Shown here: positions 1 to 6,935 of the stretch, piece by piece
Layout of the letters: every line of letters begins with the position of its first letter
Position numbering within the stretch: the stretch's first letter is position 1
From: an uncultured Pseudomonadota bacterium
GTDB taxonomy: Bacteria; Pseudomonadota; Gammaproteobacteria; Burkholderiales; SG8-39
Length of the DNA stretch: 12,796 nt
Reading direction: 5' to 3'
NCBI GenBank assembly: GCA_903895005.1
Contig: CAITSH010000040.1
Span: 1 to 12,796, forward strand
Made by a program: the position numbers and the translations under genes
Notes under the pieces: model-generated
What the model was told of the DNA's origin: nothing
Database searches by the model: none
Seen by the model: the letters and a program-made list of their open reading frames with translations, nothing else

Positions 1-42
1 AATGTGATAGCGTTGCTCAAAGGTGAGATGCTTGTAGCGCAT
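1..42 (-). CDS. IS30-family transposase, N-terminal fragment (cut by window edge)
   Basis: The minus strand from the ATG at 42-40 reads MRYKHLTFEQRYHI before the window ends. The pattern Y-x-x-L-T-x-x-x-R-Y-x-I is typical of the N-terminal helix-turn-helix domain (HTH_38 type) of IS30-family transposases, which cut and join the element's ends. An AGGAG Shine-Dalgarno (49-53, minus strand) sits 6 nt upstream of the ATG and supports the start. Only 14 residues are visible, so whether the transposase is intact cannot be judged, and the family call rests on this short motif plus the terminal-repeat candidate near 113-142. Confidence 0.6.
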   Translation of the reverse strand, partial: MRYKHLTFEQRYHI

Positions 43-142
43 GGGATGCTCCTATCCGTCTTCGCAAACAGAAAGGTACACCCCGGGGCATCTCACCTTC
101 CTCTAATGCCCGGATGTTGCACTTCGAAGTTTAATTCGCACA
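1..142 (-). mobile_element. Right-hand end of an IS30-family insertion sequence (partial)
   Basis: The window begins inside an insertion sequence whose transposase is read leftwards, so this is its upstream end. The outer boundary is placed near 142. Read inward from there, the minus strand gives TGTGCGAATTAAAC and then GTGCAACA at about 122-115. This resembles the layout I recall for IS30 terminal repeats (TGT...GATT..AA... then GCAACA). The region 61-112 between this repeat and the transposase start is untranslated leader. The other end and the target duplication lie outside the window, so the boundary is an inference. The element stops 32 nt short of the stop codon of the neighbouring SDR gene and does not interrupt it. 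Confidence 0.55.
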
Positions 143-174
143 TCGCCGCAAAAAAATCAGGGCTCGCGCAACGG

Positions 175-963
175 TCACACCACCATGGGATTGACGCCGC
201 CATCCATGGTGAGGATCACGCCGGTAACGTAACTGGCGCGCTCCGAGGCGAGGAACAGCGTGACATCGGCAACCTCCTCGGGCTTGGCATAGCGCCCCAG
301 CGGAATGCGCGCCTCGCTCGCCTTGAGCAATTCATCGGTGGGCTTTCCGGTCATTTTCGACTGCGCCTCAAGCGCGCCCTGCACGCGGCCGGTGAAGGTA
401 GAGCCCGGGTTGATAGCATTGACACGGATGCCCTTGCCCCCCCAGGTGGTGGCAAGCCCCGCCGAAACGTTCATCAGCGACGCGTTGGCCGCGCTGCCCG
501 GCAGATGGATAGGGTTCGGCACCTTGCCGCCGGTGCCTGCGATATTGACGATGTTGCCGCGGCGGCGCGCGATCATGCCCGCGAGCACCGCCTGCATGGC
601 GTGCACATAGGTGAAGTACTTGGCATCCATCGCGGCATGAAAAGCAGCGGCGGTAAGTTCCGCAGGCGCGGTGCGCACCGCAGCACCGGCCGAATTAACC
701 AGGATATCGACCGGGCCCAGTGCAGCCTCAACCGCCGCGACCATGGGCTCGGACGAAGCCGGATCAACCAGGTCGGCCGCATGCGTGAACACCGTGTGCC
801 CCTCCGCGGCGAGTTCGGCCTTCGCTTCTGCGAGCGTGGCGGCGTTGCGCCCGACAATCGCTACCAATGCCCCCTCTTGCGCAAACCCGCGCGCACACGC
901 CAGCCCGATGCCCTTGCTGCCGCCTGTAATCAGTACCACCTTACCCTTAAGTTTCAGATCCAT
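175..963 (-). CDS. Short-chain dehydrogenase/reductase-fold protein lacking the canonical catalytic residues
   Basis: A 262-residue protein of classical SDR length with a Rossmann fold. The cofactor motif TGGSKGIG is at 13-20, NSAG at 90-93, the NPG motif after strand 6 at 185-187, and the usual C-terminal YVTG...DGG at 245-256. The catalytic part is unusual. Where SDRs have NISS, this has NIAGTGG (140-146), so the catalytic Ser aligns with Gly143. The YxxxK position reads GSAAN (156-160), so Tyr becomes Gly and Lys becomes Asn. The tetrad Asn appears replaced near Lys115. It may bind NAD(P) without standard hydride-transfer chemistry, or use other residues; I recall similar GG/SAAN variants in proteobacterial SDRs, so it may be an established subfamily. 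Starts 19 nt after ubiA with an AGAAGG ribosome site, so probably co-transcribed. Substrate unknown. Confidence 0.85.
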   Translation of the reverse strand: MDLKLKGKVVLITGGSKGIGLACARGFAQEGALVAIVGRNAATLAEAKAELAAEGHTVFTHAADLVDPASSEPMVAAVEAALGPVDILVNSAGAAVRTAPAELTAAAFHAAMDAKYFTYVHAMQAVLAGMIARRRGNIVNIAGTGGKVPNPIHLPGSAANASLMNVSAGLATTWGGKGIRVNAINPGSTFTGRVQGALEAQSKMTGKPTDELLKASEARIPLGRYAKPEEVADVTLFLASERASYVTGVILTMDGGVNPMVV

Positions 964-982
964 TGCCTGCCTTCTTCGTTCG

Positions 983-1861
983 TTAAAGTGAAATCCAGTT
1001 GCGGCCTTCGTAGTTGAGCACTATGCCGGCAAACACCGCCGCGCCCAGCCAGTTATTGTGCAGGAAAGCCTTGAAACAGCCCTCGCGTTCTCGCCTGCGA
1101 ATGAGAAAGTAGTGATACACAGCCATCGCCGCGGCGACCGCGAGCCCGGCGTAATAAAACAGGTTCAGGTTCAGGCGCCAGCCGATCCAGGCGAGTATGC
1201 CCAACATGCCGGCATAGCACAGCATCACCGCCAGCACATCGTGGCGCCCGAAGGTGACAGCCGAGGTGCGGATGCCGATTTTAAGGTCATCGTCGCGATC
1301 AACCATGGCGTATTCGGTGTCGTAGGCGATCGCCCACAGGATGTTGGCCGCGAGCAGCACCCAGGCGAGCCAGGACACCATGCCGTACTGGGCGGCAAAG
1401 GCCATCGGAATGCCAAAGCCAAAAGCGACGCCGAGATAAGCCTGCGGCACGGCAAAAAAACGCTTGGTGTACGGGTAGGTCATCGCCACGAACAGCGCGC
1501 AGAACGACAGCATGATGGTCAGCCGGTTCAGGAACAGGACCAGCGAGAAGGCGGTCAGCGCCAGGACCAGCGCCAACAGCAGCGCCTCCTTGCGCGTGAC
1601 CGTGCCTGCGGCAAGCGGCCGGTCGCGCGTGCGCTTGACATGGCGGTCGAACGCCACATCGACCGTGTCGTTCCAGACGCAACCTGCCGAGCGCATCAAC
1701 AGGGTACCGACGGAAAAAATCAGCACCACGCTCCAGTCCGGCCAGCCGCTGGAACTGATCCAGATGGCCCAAAGCGTGGGCCACAGCAGCAGCAGCGTGC
1801 CGATGGGCTTGTCCAGCCGCATCAGGCGTTCATATTCGGTCAGGCGTTCGCTGAGTTTCAT
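983..1861 (-). CDS. ubiA: 4-hydroxybenzoate polyprenyltransferase (ubiquinone biosynthesis)
   Basis: UbiA attaches the polyprenyl tail to 4-hydroxybenzoate, the membrane-bound step that commits the ring to ubiquinone. At 292 residues it matches E. coli UbiA (290) in length. The N-terminal [20 protein letters not shown] (14-33) is a near match to the E. coli enzyme. The first Asp-rich motif NDxxDxxxD is at 64-72 and the second, [13 protein letters not shown], at 180-192; these bind the Mg-diphosphate of the prenyl donor. Eight or nine hydrophobic helices follow the family pattern. The ATG start has no clear Shine-Dalgarno, but it aligns with the family N-terminus. It lies 97 nt after recG and 19 nt before the SDR gene, all on the minus strand. 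The usual partner ubiC (chorismate lyase) is not in the window. Confidence 0.96.
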   Translation of the reverse strand: MKLSERLTEYERLMRLDKPIGTLLLLWPTLWAIWISSSGWPDWSVVLIFSVGTLLMRSAGCVWNDTVDVAFDRHVKRTRDRPLAAGTVTRKEALLLALVLALTAFSLVLFLNRLTIMLSFCALFVAMTYPYTKRFFAVPQAYLGVAFGFGIPMAFAAQYGMVSWLAWVLLAANILWAIAYDTEYAMVDRDDDLKIGIRTSAVTFGRHDVLAVMLCYAGMLGILAWIGWRLNLNLFYYAGLAVAAAMAVYHYFLIRRREREGCFKAFLHNNWLGAAVFAGIVLNYEGRNWISL

Positions 1862-1958
1862 GCACTAGTGCCGCGGGGCGTGCGCGGGAGCACGCGGGGA
1901 GGGGGAATCATAACCGAGCAGCGTGCGGTCGATGCCGCCCCAATATTCAAACCTTGGT

Positions 1959-4112
1959 TCAAGCCTTGAGGTAGTCGTGCCGGCCACCCAGCCAGCGCTC
2001 CAGATGGGCGGCAGCGCGCTCGGGGTCGTCGCGCAACAGGCGGTCCGCCGCCTCGCGCGCCGCCTCGAGCAGGTCACCGTCGGTTTCAAGGTCGGCGAAG
2101 CGCAACATGGGCACACCGCTTTGCCGCGAACCCAGGACCTCGCCAGGACCGCGCAGTTCCAGGTCGCGTTGCGCGATGACAAAACCGTCGCTGCTCTCGA
2201 AAATCACCTTCAGCCGCGCCCTCGCCCCTTCCGAAAGCGGGCTTTGGTAGAGCAGGATGCAGGCACTCTCATGCGCGCCGCGCCCGACACGGCCGCGCAG
2301 CTGGTGCAGCTGCGACAAGCCGAAGCGCTCGGCGTGCTCGATCACCATCAGCGAGGCATTTGGCACGTCAACGCCGACCTCGATCACCGTTGTTGCAACC
2401 AGAAGGTGTACCGCCCCGGCGACAAACTCGGCCATCACGGCGGCCTTTTCCGCGGGCGGCATGCGCCCGTGCACCAGACCCACGCGCAAGTTGGGCAGGT
2501 CCGCGGTCAGCGCAATATGGGTATCGATGGCCGTCTGCAACTGCAGCGACTCGGACTCTTCGATCAGCGGACACACCCAGTAGGCCTGGCGTCCGCCCTC
2601 GCAGGCCTCGCGCACGCGCGCGAGCACCTCATCGCGGCGCGCATCGGCGATGAGCTTGGTAATGACCGGCCGGCGGCCCGGGGGCAGTTCGTCGATCACC
2701 GATACATCAAGGTCTGCGTAATAACTCATCGACAGGGTTCGCGGAATGGGCGTAGCGCTCATCATCAACTGATGCGGCCACAATCCCCCCGGTGTGGCAC
2801 GGCCTTTTTTGCGCAAAGCCAGGCGCTGGGCCACGCCGAAGCGGTGCTGCTCGTCAACGATGGCGAGTCCGAGCCGGTCGAATTCGACATGATCCTGGAA
2901 GAGCGCGTGCGTACCCACCGCAACGGCCGCCTCACCCGAAGATATCGCCGCGGACGCAGCTTCGCGTTCCTTCTTTTTCAGGCTGCCGGTCAGCCAGGTC
3001 ACCGGTACCCCAAGCAGAGCAAGCCACTCCGAAAACTTGCGGTAGTGCTGCTCGGCGAGTATTTCCGTAGGCGCCATCACCGCCGCCTGCCAACCCGACT
3101 CGACGGCGCGCAGCGCCGCGAGCGCCGCAACGACGGTTTTGCCGCTGCCCACATCGCCTTGCAACAGGCGGTTCATCGGGTGCGGTTCCGCCAGGTCGTG
3201 CTCGATCTCGGCCCAGCAACGCAGTTGCGCGGCGGTAAGCTTGAACGGCAGCCCCTGTTGCAGGCCGCCGGTGAGCCGCCCCGGCTGCGCCAGGCGCGGT
3301 GCGCTGCGGGCGCGCCGCTCGCGATAGTGCAGGCGCATGGAAATCTGCTGCGCCAGCAACTCATCGAACTTCATGCGACGCCAGGCGCGGTGATTGCGCG
3401 CCGACAGTCCCTCGGGCGCCATGCCCGGCTGCGGGTGGTGCAGTAGCTTGATCGCCTCGGCGAAAGAAGGCAGGTCCAGCACCGAAGTCATTTCTTCGGG
3501 CAGCGAATCGGAAAGGTCGCTACGTGCGAGTTGATCAACAATCAGTTTGCGCAGCGTTATCTGTCCAAGACCGGCGGTGGTCGGATACACCGGGGTCAGT
3601 GCATCCGAAAGCGCCGCGCCGGGGCGAACCACGCGAAAGCGCGGATGAATCATTTCACCGCCAAAAAATCCGCTGCGGGTTTCGCCAAAGGCGCGCACGC
3701 GTGCGCCAGGCGCAAGCACCTTTTGCTGGTTGGGATAAAAATTCATGAAGCGCAGCCACATCTCGCCGCTCGAATCGGCCAGCTTGACCACCAGCTGGCG
3801 GCGCGGTCGGAAGGCTACCGTGCTGTCGACGACATTGCCCTCGACTTGCGCCGGCACCCCGTCGATGGTTTCGGAAATCGGCGTCAGCCGCGTTTCATCC
3901 TCATAGCGAAGCGGCAGGTGCAACACCAGGTCGTAACGGCGGTTGAGTCCCAGCTTGACGAGTTTTTCGACGACAGCAGGGCTGAGCCCTGGAAAGCGCA
4001 GTGCGGTGTTTGCCGCCGCTTCAGCACGCGCCTCAGCAGCCCTGGCCGCCTTGCTCACCTTGGTTGGCGTGCCGGCCTTTTCCGACGGCTTCGCAGATTT
4101 TTTTAAAGCCAC
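1959..4112 (-). CDS. recG: ATP-dependent DNA helicase RecG
   Basis: RecG is a branch-migration helicase that regresses stalled forks and processes recombination intermediates. The protein is 717 residues (E. coli 693). After a Lys/Ala-rich leader (1-36) comes the wedge/OB region with HLPLRYEDET (65-74). The helicase core follows: Walker A GDVGSGKT (319-326), DEQH box (420-423), SATPIPRT (452-459), TTVIEVGVDVPNAS (574-587) and QLRGRVGRG (604-612). The C-terminal RDLELRGPGEVLGSRQSG (649-666) is diagnostic. The start codon is GTG with weak ribosome binding. The only upstream in-frame codons before a stop offer no better start, so GTG is the best choice. An out-of-frame ATG begins 14 nt upstream (8-codon ORF). 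The leader of about 24 extra residues relative to E. coli is low-complexity. Ends 97 nt before ubiA. Confidence 0.97.
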   Translation of the reverse strand: MALKKSAKPSEKAGTPTKVSKAARAAEARAEAAANTALRFPGLSPAVVEKLVKLGLNRRYDLVLHLPLRYEDETRLTPISETIDGVPAQVEGNVVDSTVAFRPRRQLVVKLADSSGEMWLRFMNFYPNQQKVLAPGARVRAFGETRSGFFGGEMIHPRFRVVRPGAALSDALTPVYPTTAGLGQITLRKLIVDQLARSDLSDSLPEEMTSVLDLPSFAEAIKLLHHPQPGMAPEGLSARNHRAWRRMKFDELLAQQISMRLHYRERRARSAPRLAQPGRLTGGLQQGLPFKLTAAQLRCWAEIEHDLAEPHPMNRLLQGDVGSGKTVVAALAALRAVESGWQAAVMAPTEILAEQHYRKFSEWLALLGVPVTWLTGSLKKKEREAASAAISSGEAAVAVGTHALFQDHVEFDRLGLAIVDEQHRFGVAQRLALRKKGRATPGGLWPHQLMMSATPIPRTLSMSYYADLDVSVIDELPPGRRPVITKLIADARRDEVLARVREACEGGRQAYWVCPLIEESESLQLQTAIDTHIALTADLPNLRVGLVHGRMPPAEKAAVMAEFVAGAVHLLVATTVIEVGVDVPNASLMVIEHAERFGLSQLHQLRGRVGRGAHESACILLYQSPLSEGARARLKVIFESSDGFVIAQRDLELRGPGEVLGSRQSGVPMLRFADLETDGDLLEAAREAADRLLRDDPERAAAHLERWLGGRHDYLKA

Positions 4113-4174
4113 TTTGATTTCGTCATTGGGATGTGGCCTCTGTCAGACGGCAATGTGCGCAAACCAGCCCCTGT

Positions 4175-4561
4175 TCAGGGCGCCGCAATCACCAGAATCG
4201 CGTCCGCCTCGACCAGAGCATCACGCGGCAGCGATGCCACACCAACCGCCGCGCGCGCCGGATAGGGCTGCTGCATGTATTGCGCCATGATCTCGTTGAC
4301 CCGGGCGAAATGCGCGAGGTCGGTAAGGTAAATGGTCAGCTTGACCGCATCAGCCAATGAGCCGCCCGACGCCCCCGCCACGGCTGCAAGATTGCGAAAC
4401 ACCTGGTGGATCTGCGCCTCGATGCCCTCCGCGAGCTGCATGGTTTTCGGATCAAGGGCGATCTGCCCGGACAAATACACCGTTTCGCCGCATTGGATGG
4501 CCTGCGAGTAGGTGCCGATTGCGGCGGGGGCTTCGTTGGTCTGGATGGCTTTCTTGGGCAT
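4175..4561 (-). CDS. ridA: RidA (YjgF/YER057c/UK114) family enamine/imine deaminase
   Basis: RidA proteins are small trimeric cytosolic enzymes that hydrolyse reactive enamines/imines (for example 2-aminoacrylate) released by PLP enzymes. The protein is 128 residues, the exact family length. Conserved positions are [11 protein letters not shown] (11-21, with Tyr18), SGQI (31-34), the catalytic-site Arg103 in YPAR (100-103, equivalent to E. coli Arg105) and the C-terminal VEADAI. The carboxylate at 120 is Asp where E. coli has Glu, a conservative change. It lies 62 nt upstream of recG in the same direction and may lead that operon. A perfect hairpin (4586-4600) falls in its 5' leader. The ribosome site is weak (GGA about 8 nt upstream). 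Called ridA by family; a paralogous Rid subfamily is possible. Confidence 0.9.
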   Translation of the reverse strand: MPKKAIQTNEAPAAIGTYSQAIQCGETVYLSGQIALDPKTMQLAEGIEAQIHQVFRNLAAVAGASGGSLADAVKLTIYLTDLAHFARVNEIMAQYMQQPYPARAAVGVASLPRDALVEADAILVIAAP

Positions 4562-4585
4562 GATGAAGTCCGGTTGAATGTGACA

Positions 4586-4600
4586 CGACCCACGGGGTCG
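4586..4600. repeat. Perfect 6-bp inverted repeat in the ridA leader
   Basis: CGACCC at 4586-4591 and GGGTCG at 4595-4600 are perfectly complementary around a 3-nt loop. The element lies 25 nt upstream of the ridA start codon. It could be an RNA hairpin in the ridA leader or a small operator. It has no T-run, so it is not a terminator for either strand. Confidence 0.5.
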
Positions 4601-4609
4601 CCTGAAGCC

Positions 4610-4615
4610 TATAAT
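4610..4615 (+). promoter_or_regulatory. Candidate -10 element (TATAAT) for the permease
   Basis: A perfect TATAAT hexamer is on the plus strand, but I see no good -35 at 16-18 nt upstream (GACCCA sits at the 17-nt position). The same bases read on the minus strand could form part of a ridA promoter, since AT-rich sequence is rare in this GC-rich region. The call is tentative. Confidence 0.25.
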
Positions 4616-4658
4616 TACGAATGCATATTACGCACGTCGCAGGTTCGCGACGCACCCG

Positions 4659-4705
4659 CGTATCTTGCGTAACTTGCGTGTTTTTCGTAGCTTGTGCGTA
4701 TCTTA
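4659..4705 (+). repeat. Five degenerate 9-bp direct repeats upstream of the permease
   Basis: Successive copies are CGTATCTTG (4659-4667), CGTAACTTG (4668-4676), CGTGTTTTT (4677-4685), CGTAGCTTG (4686-4694) and, after a 2-nt insertion, CGTATCTTA (4697-4705). The shared core is CGTAnCTTG. The array sits about 215 nt upstream of the permease start, at the AT-richest point of the spacer. It could be an array of regulator sites or simple slippage repeats. A loose -35/-10 pair (TTGCGT 4674-4679, TATCTT 4699-4704, 19-nt spacer) overlaps it. Confidence 0.6.
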
Positions 4706-4918
4706 AATGACCTCCCCCTCCCCCGCCACACCGCACACTCCGGCCAAGCGCATTGAGGCACGCCGCGATAGCGCCCCTTGGCGCCTTTCGCAGGCCAACC
4801 GGCCCCTCAACGCCTGCGACGCACCGCGGGCAGCAGCGCCCTTGGGTGACGCCGTCGCAGACGCAATGACCGCATCCGAGCAACGCCCGGCCGCATCCTC
4901 CATCGGAATGCGCTGAAC

Positions 4919-6880
4919 ATGAGCTTCGCCGCACTGCGCAACAAGCTTTTCGGCGCGCCGCTCGACCCGATGAACAAGGAAACACGCCACGGCATTGCGC
5001 TGGTGGCCTTCCTGGCATGGGTGGGCCTGGGTGCCGACGGCATTTCCTCGTCCTGCTACGGCCCGGAGGAGGCGTTCCGCGCCCTCGGCGAACACACCCA
5101 CCTTGGCTTGTACCTCGCGCTTGCCACCGCCGGCACCGTGTTCATAATCGCGCTCGCCTACAACCAGGTGATCGAGTTGTTCCCCACCGGCGGCGGCGGC
5201 TACCGCGTCGCCACCAAGCTGCTGGGGCCTTACGCCGGGGTCATCTCAGGTGCGGCGCTGGTACTCGATTACGTGCTCACCGTATCCATTTCCATCGCCA
5301 GCGGCGTGGACGCCATGTTCAGCCTGCTGCCGCTCGGATTCCAGTCCTACAAGCTGGGTACCGAGGTCGTGCTCATCATCCTGCTCACCGGTCTCAACCT
5401 GCGCGGCATGAAGGAAGTCATTACCATCCTGCTGCCGATATTCCTCGGATTCATCATCACCCATGCGCTGCTCATCGTTTACGGCACGCTCGCCCACATC
5501 GACCTGATCCCCGCGCTGATTCCGGCCACCATCGCCGAGACCACAAAGCTGTCCAGCGAACTGGGCTGGGCGCACGTGGCGGCGCTGATGCTTCTTGCGT
5601 ATTCACAGGGCGGCGGAACCTATACCGGCCTCGAGGCCGTGTCCAACAACGTGAACGTGCTGGCCGAGCCGCGCGTCAAGACCGGCAAGGCCACCATGCT
5701 GTACATGGCCCTGTCCCTCGCATTTACAGCCGGTGGCATCATTCTGCTCTACCTGCTCTGGGACGCGCGTCCGGTGGAAGGCCAGACGCTCAATGCCGTC
5801 GTGTTCGGGCAGATCATCCGCAGCCTGGGCTGGGACAGCGAACTCATGAACCAGACCGCGATCGTCATCGTACTCGCGCTCGAAGCCGGCCTGTTGTTTG
5901 TCGCGGCAAACACCGGTTTCCTCGGCGGCCCCGCAGTGCTCTCGAACATGGCGGCCGATTCCTGGGTGCCGCACAAGTTCCGTTACCTGTCGACGCGACT
6001 GGTCACCGAGAACGGCATCGTCGTAATGGGCGTCGCGGCGCTGGGCATCCTGTTATGGACCGGCGGCAGCGTCTCGCTTCTGGTCATCCTTTACAGCTTA
6101 AGCGTGTTCCTCACCTTTGCCATCTCGCTCTTCGGGCTCTGCGCCTTCTGGTGGACCAACCGTGCCACGCAGAAGAAATGGCTGGGCCGCCTGCTGCTCT
6201 CGGCGGCGGGTTTTGTTGTCTGCGCCGGCATCCTGGCGATGCTGTTGTTTGAGAAATTCCTCGACGGCGGATGGATCGCAGCGCTAATCATCGCCGCCAT
6301 CGTCGCGGTATGCATCGCCGTGCGCCATCATTACGCCAAGACACGGCGACAACTGAAGGAACTGGATGCCACGTTCGAATCGGTGGCCTTTGGCAGCGTC
6401 ACCAAGCCGCCTGCGCCGGATCCGGCAAAACCGACGGCGGTCTTCCTCGTTGGCTCAAGCCGTGGCGGCGGGCTGCACGCGCTGCTCTGGGTGCAGCGCA
6501 TGTTCCCGGACCATTTTTTCAATTTCATTTTCATCAACGCCCGCACCGTGGACTCGCAGGCTTACGGCGGGAACGAAGAAATGGGAGCGATGAAGGTCGA
6601 GGCCAACTCCTCGCTGCGCTACTTCGATAATTTCTGCAACAGCAAGGGGTGGGCGGCGAAATCCTATCTCGCCTTCGGTACGGACCCGATCGACGACTTC
6701 ACCAAGCTGTGCGAAAAAGTCCACGAGGACTTCCCCAACGCCATTTACTTCACCAGTAAACTCATCTTCGCCAGCGACAACTGGTTTACCCGCCAGTTGC
6801 ACAACGAAGCCGCACTGGTCCTGCAACGGCGCCTGCACCTGCAGGGCCTGCAGATGATCATCCTGCCGATGAAGCTGTAA
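4919..6880 (+). CDS. KimA-like APC-superfamily permease, probable potassium (cation) transporter
   Basis: A 653-residue inner-membrane protein with about 12 hydrophobic helices (27-470) and a C-terminal cytosolic domain (about 475-653). Several motifs match Bacillus KimA (YdaO) as I remember it: ISSSCYGPEEAF (42-53; KimA LSSVAYGPEQ), FPTGGGGYRVATK (88-100), DYVLTVSISIASGVDA (117-132), LNLRGMKE (159-166), TGLEAVSN (236-243) and YSLSVFLTF (392-400). The acidic and aromatic residues Asp40, Tyr47, Asp117, Tyr118 and Thr236 fall where KimA's K+ site lies. The C-terminal WFTRQLHNEAALVLQRRL (622-639) parallels KimA's terminal domain, the region that binds c-di-AMP in Firmicutes; betaproteobacteria generally lack c-di-AMP, so another ligand or none is expected. 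The start at 4919 keeps the conserved LFGAPLDP leader, though the ribosome site (GGAA, far upstream) is weak. An amino-acid substrate is the alternative. Confidence 0.85.
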   Translation: MSFAALRNKLFGAPLDPMNKETRHGIALVAFLAWVGLGADGISSSCYGPEEAFRALGEHTHLGLYLALATAGTVFIIALAYNQVIELFPTGGGGYRVATKLLGPYAGVISGAALVLDYVLTVSISIASGVDAMFSLLPLGFQSYKLGTEVVLIILLTGLNLRGMKEVITILLPIFLGFIITHALLIVYGTLAHIDLIPALIPATIAETTKLSSELGWAHVAALMLLAYSQGGGTYTGLEAVSNNVNVLAEPRVKTGKATMLYMALSLAFTAGGIILLYLLWDARPVEGQTLNAVVFGQIIRSLGWDSELMNQTAIVIVLALEAGLLFVAANTGFLGGPAVLSNMAADSWVPHKFRYLSTRLVTENGIVVMGVAALGILLWTGGSVSLLVILYSLSVFLTFAISLFGLCAFWWTNRATQKKWLGRLLLSAAGFVVCAGILAMLLFEKFLDGGWIAALIIAAIVAVCIAVRHHYAKTRRQLKELDATFESVAFGSVTKPPAPDPAKPTAVFLVGSSRGGGLHALLWVQRMFPDHFFNFIFINARTVDSQAYGGNEEMGAMKVEANSSLRYFDNFCNSKGWAAKSYLAFGTDPIDDFTKLCEKVHEDFPNAIYFTSKLIFASDNWFTRQLHNEAALVLQRRLHLQGLQMIILPMKL

Positions 6881-6935
6881 AAGGCAACCGCCCGGAAAGC
6901 CGCGCCAGGAAAGGGTTTCCAGCCGTCACCACCGG

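Larger units (their letters stand above)
4562..4918. other. Divergent intergenic region between ridA and the KimA-like permease
   Basis: This 357-nt spacer has no convincing gene. It contains a perfect hairpin near ridA (4586-4600), a lone TATAAT on the plus strand (4610-4615), a short inverted repeat GTCGC/GCGAC (4636-4651) and five degenerate 9-bp direct repeats (4659-4705). A GC-rich stretch follows with a GCGCC-CCTT-GGCGC hairpin at 4771-4784. A plus-strand open frame of 69 codons (4707-4916) ends 2 nt before the permease ATG. It has no ribosome site or recognisable similarity, so I do not call it a gene. If transcription starts just after 4615, the permease would have an unusually long leader of about 300 nt. 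Confidence 0.6.

Noticed and set aside
143..174. Possible terminator after the SDR gene: seven consecutive T on the minus strand (156-150)
   Set aside because: The sequence before the T-run has only a very small stem (GGT-GTG-ACC), too weak for an intrinsic terminator.
1862..1958. Possible ubiC (chorismate lyase) tail in the recG-ubiA gap
   Set aside because: The readable residues do not match the UbiC C-terminus as I know it, and the rest of that frame is only the reverse reading of recG.
1923..3446. Long plus-strand open frame (507 codons) opposite recG
   Set aside because: It is the antisense shadow of recG in GC-rich DNA: low-complexity Arg/Gln/His-rich product and no known domain, while the minus strand has all the RecG motifs.
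4771..4784. GCGCC-CCTT-GGCGC hairpin followed by CTTT as a terminator or attenuator
   Set aside because: The stem is only 5 bp with a very short T-run, and such hairpins are common by chance in this GC-rich spacer.
6908..6920. GGAAA-GGG-TTTCC hairpin between the convergent permease and GntR genes as a bidirectional terminator
   Set aside because: The stem is short and A/T-rich with a 3-nt loop and no following T-run.
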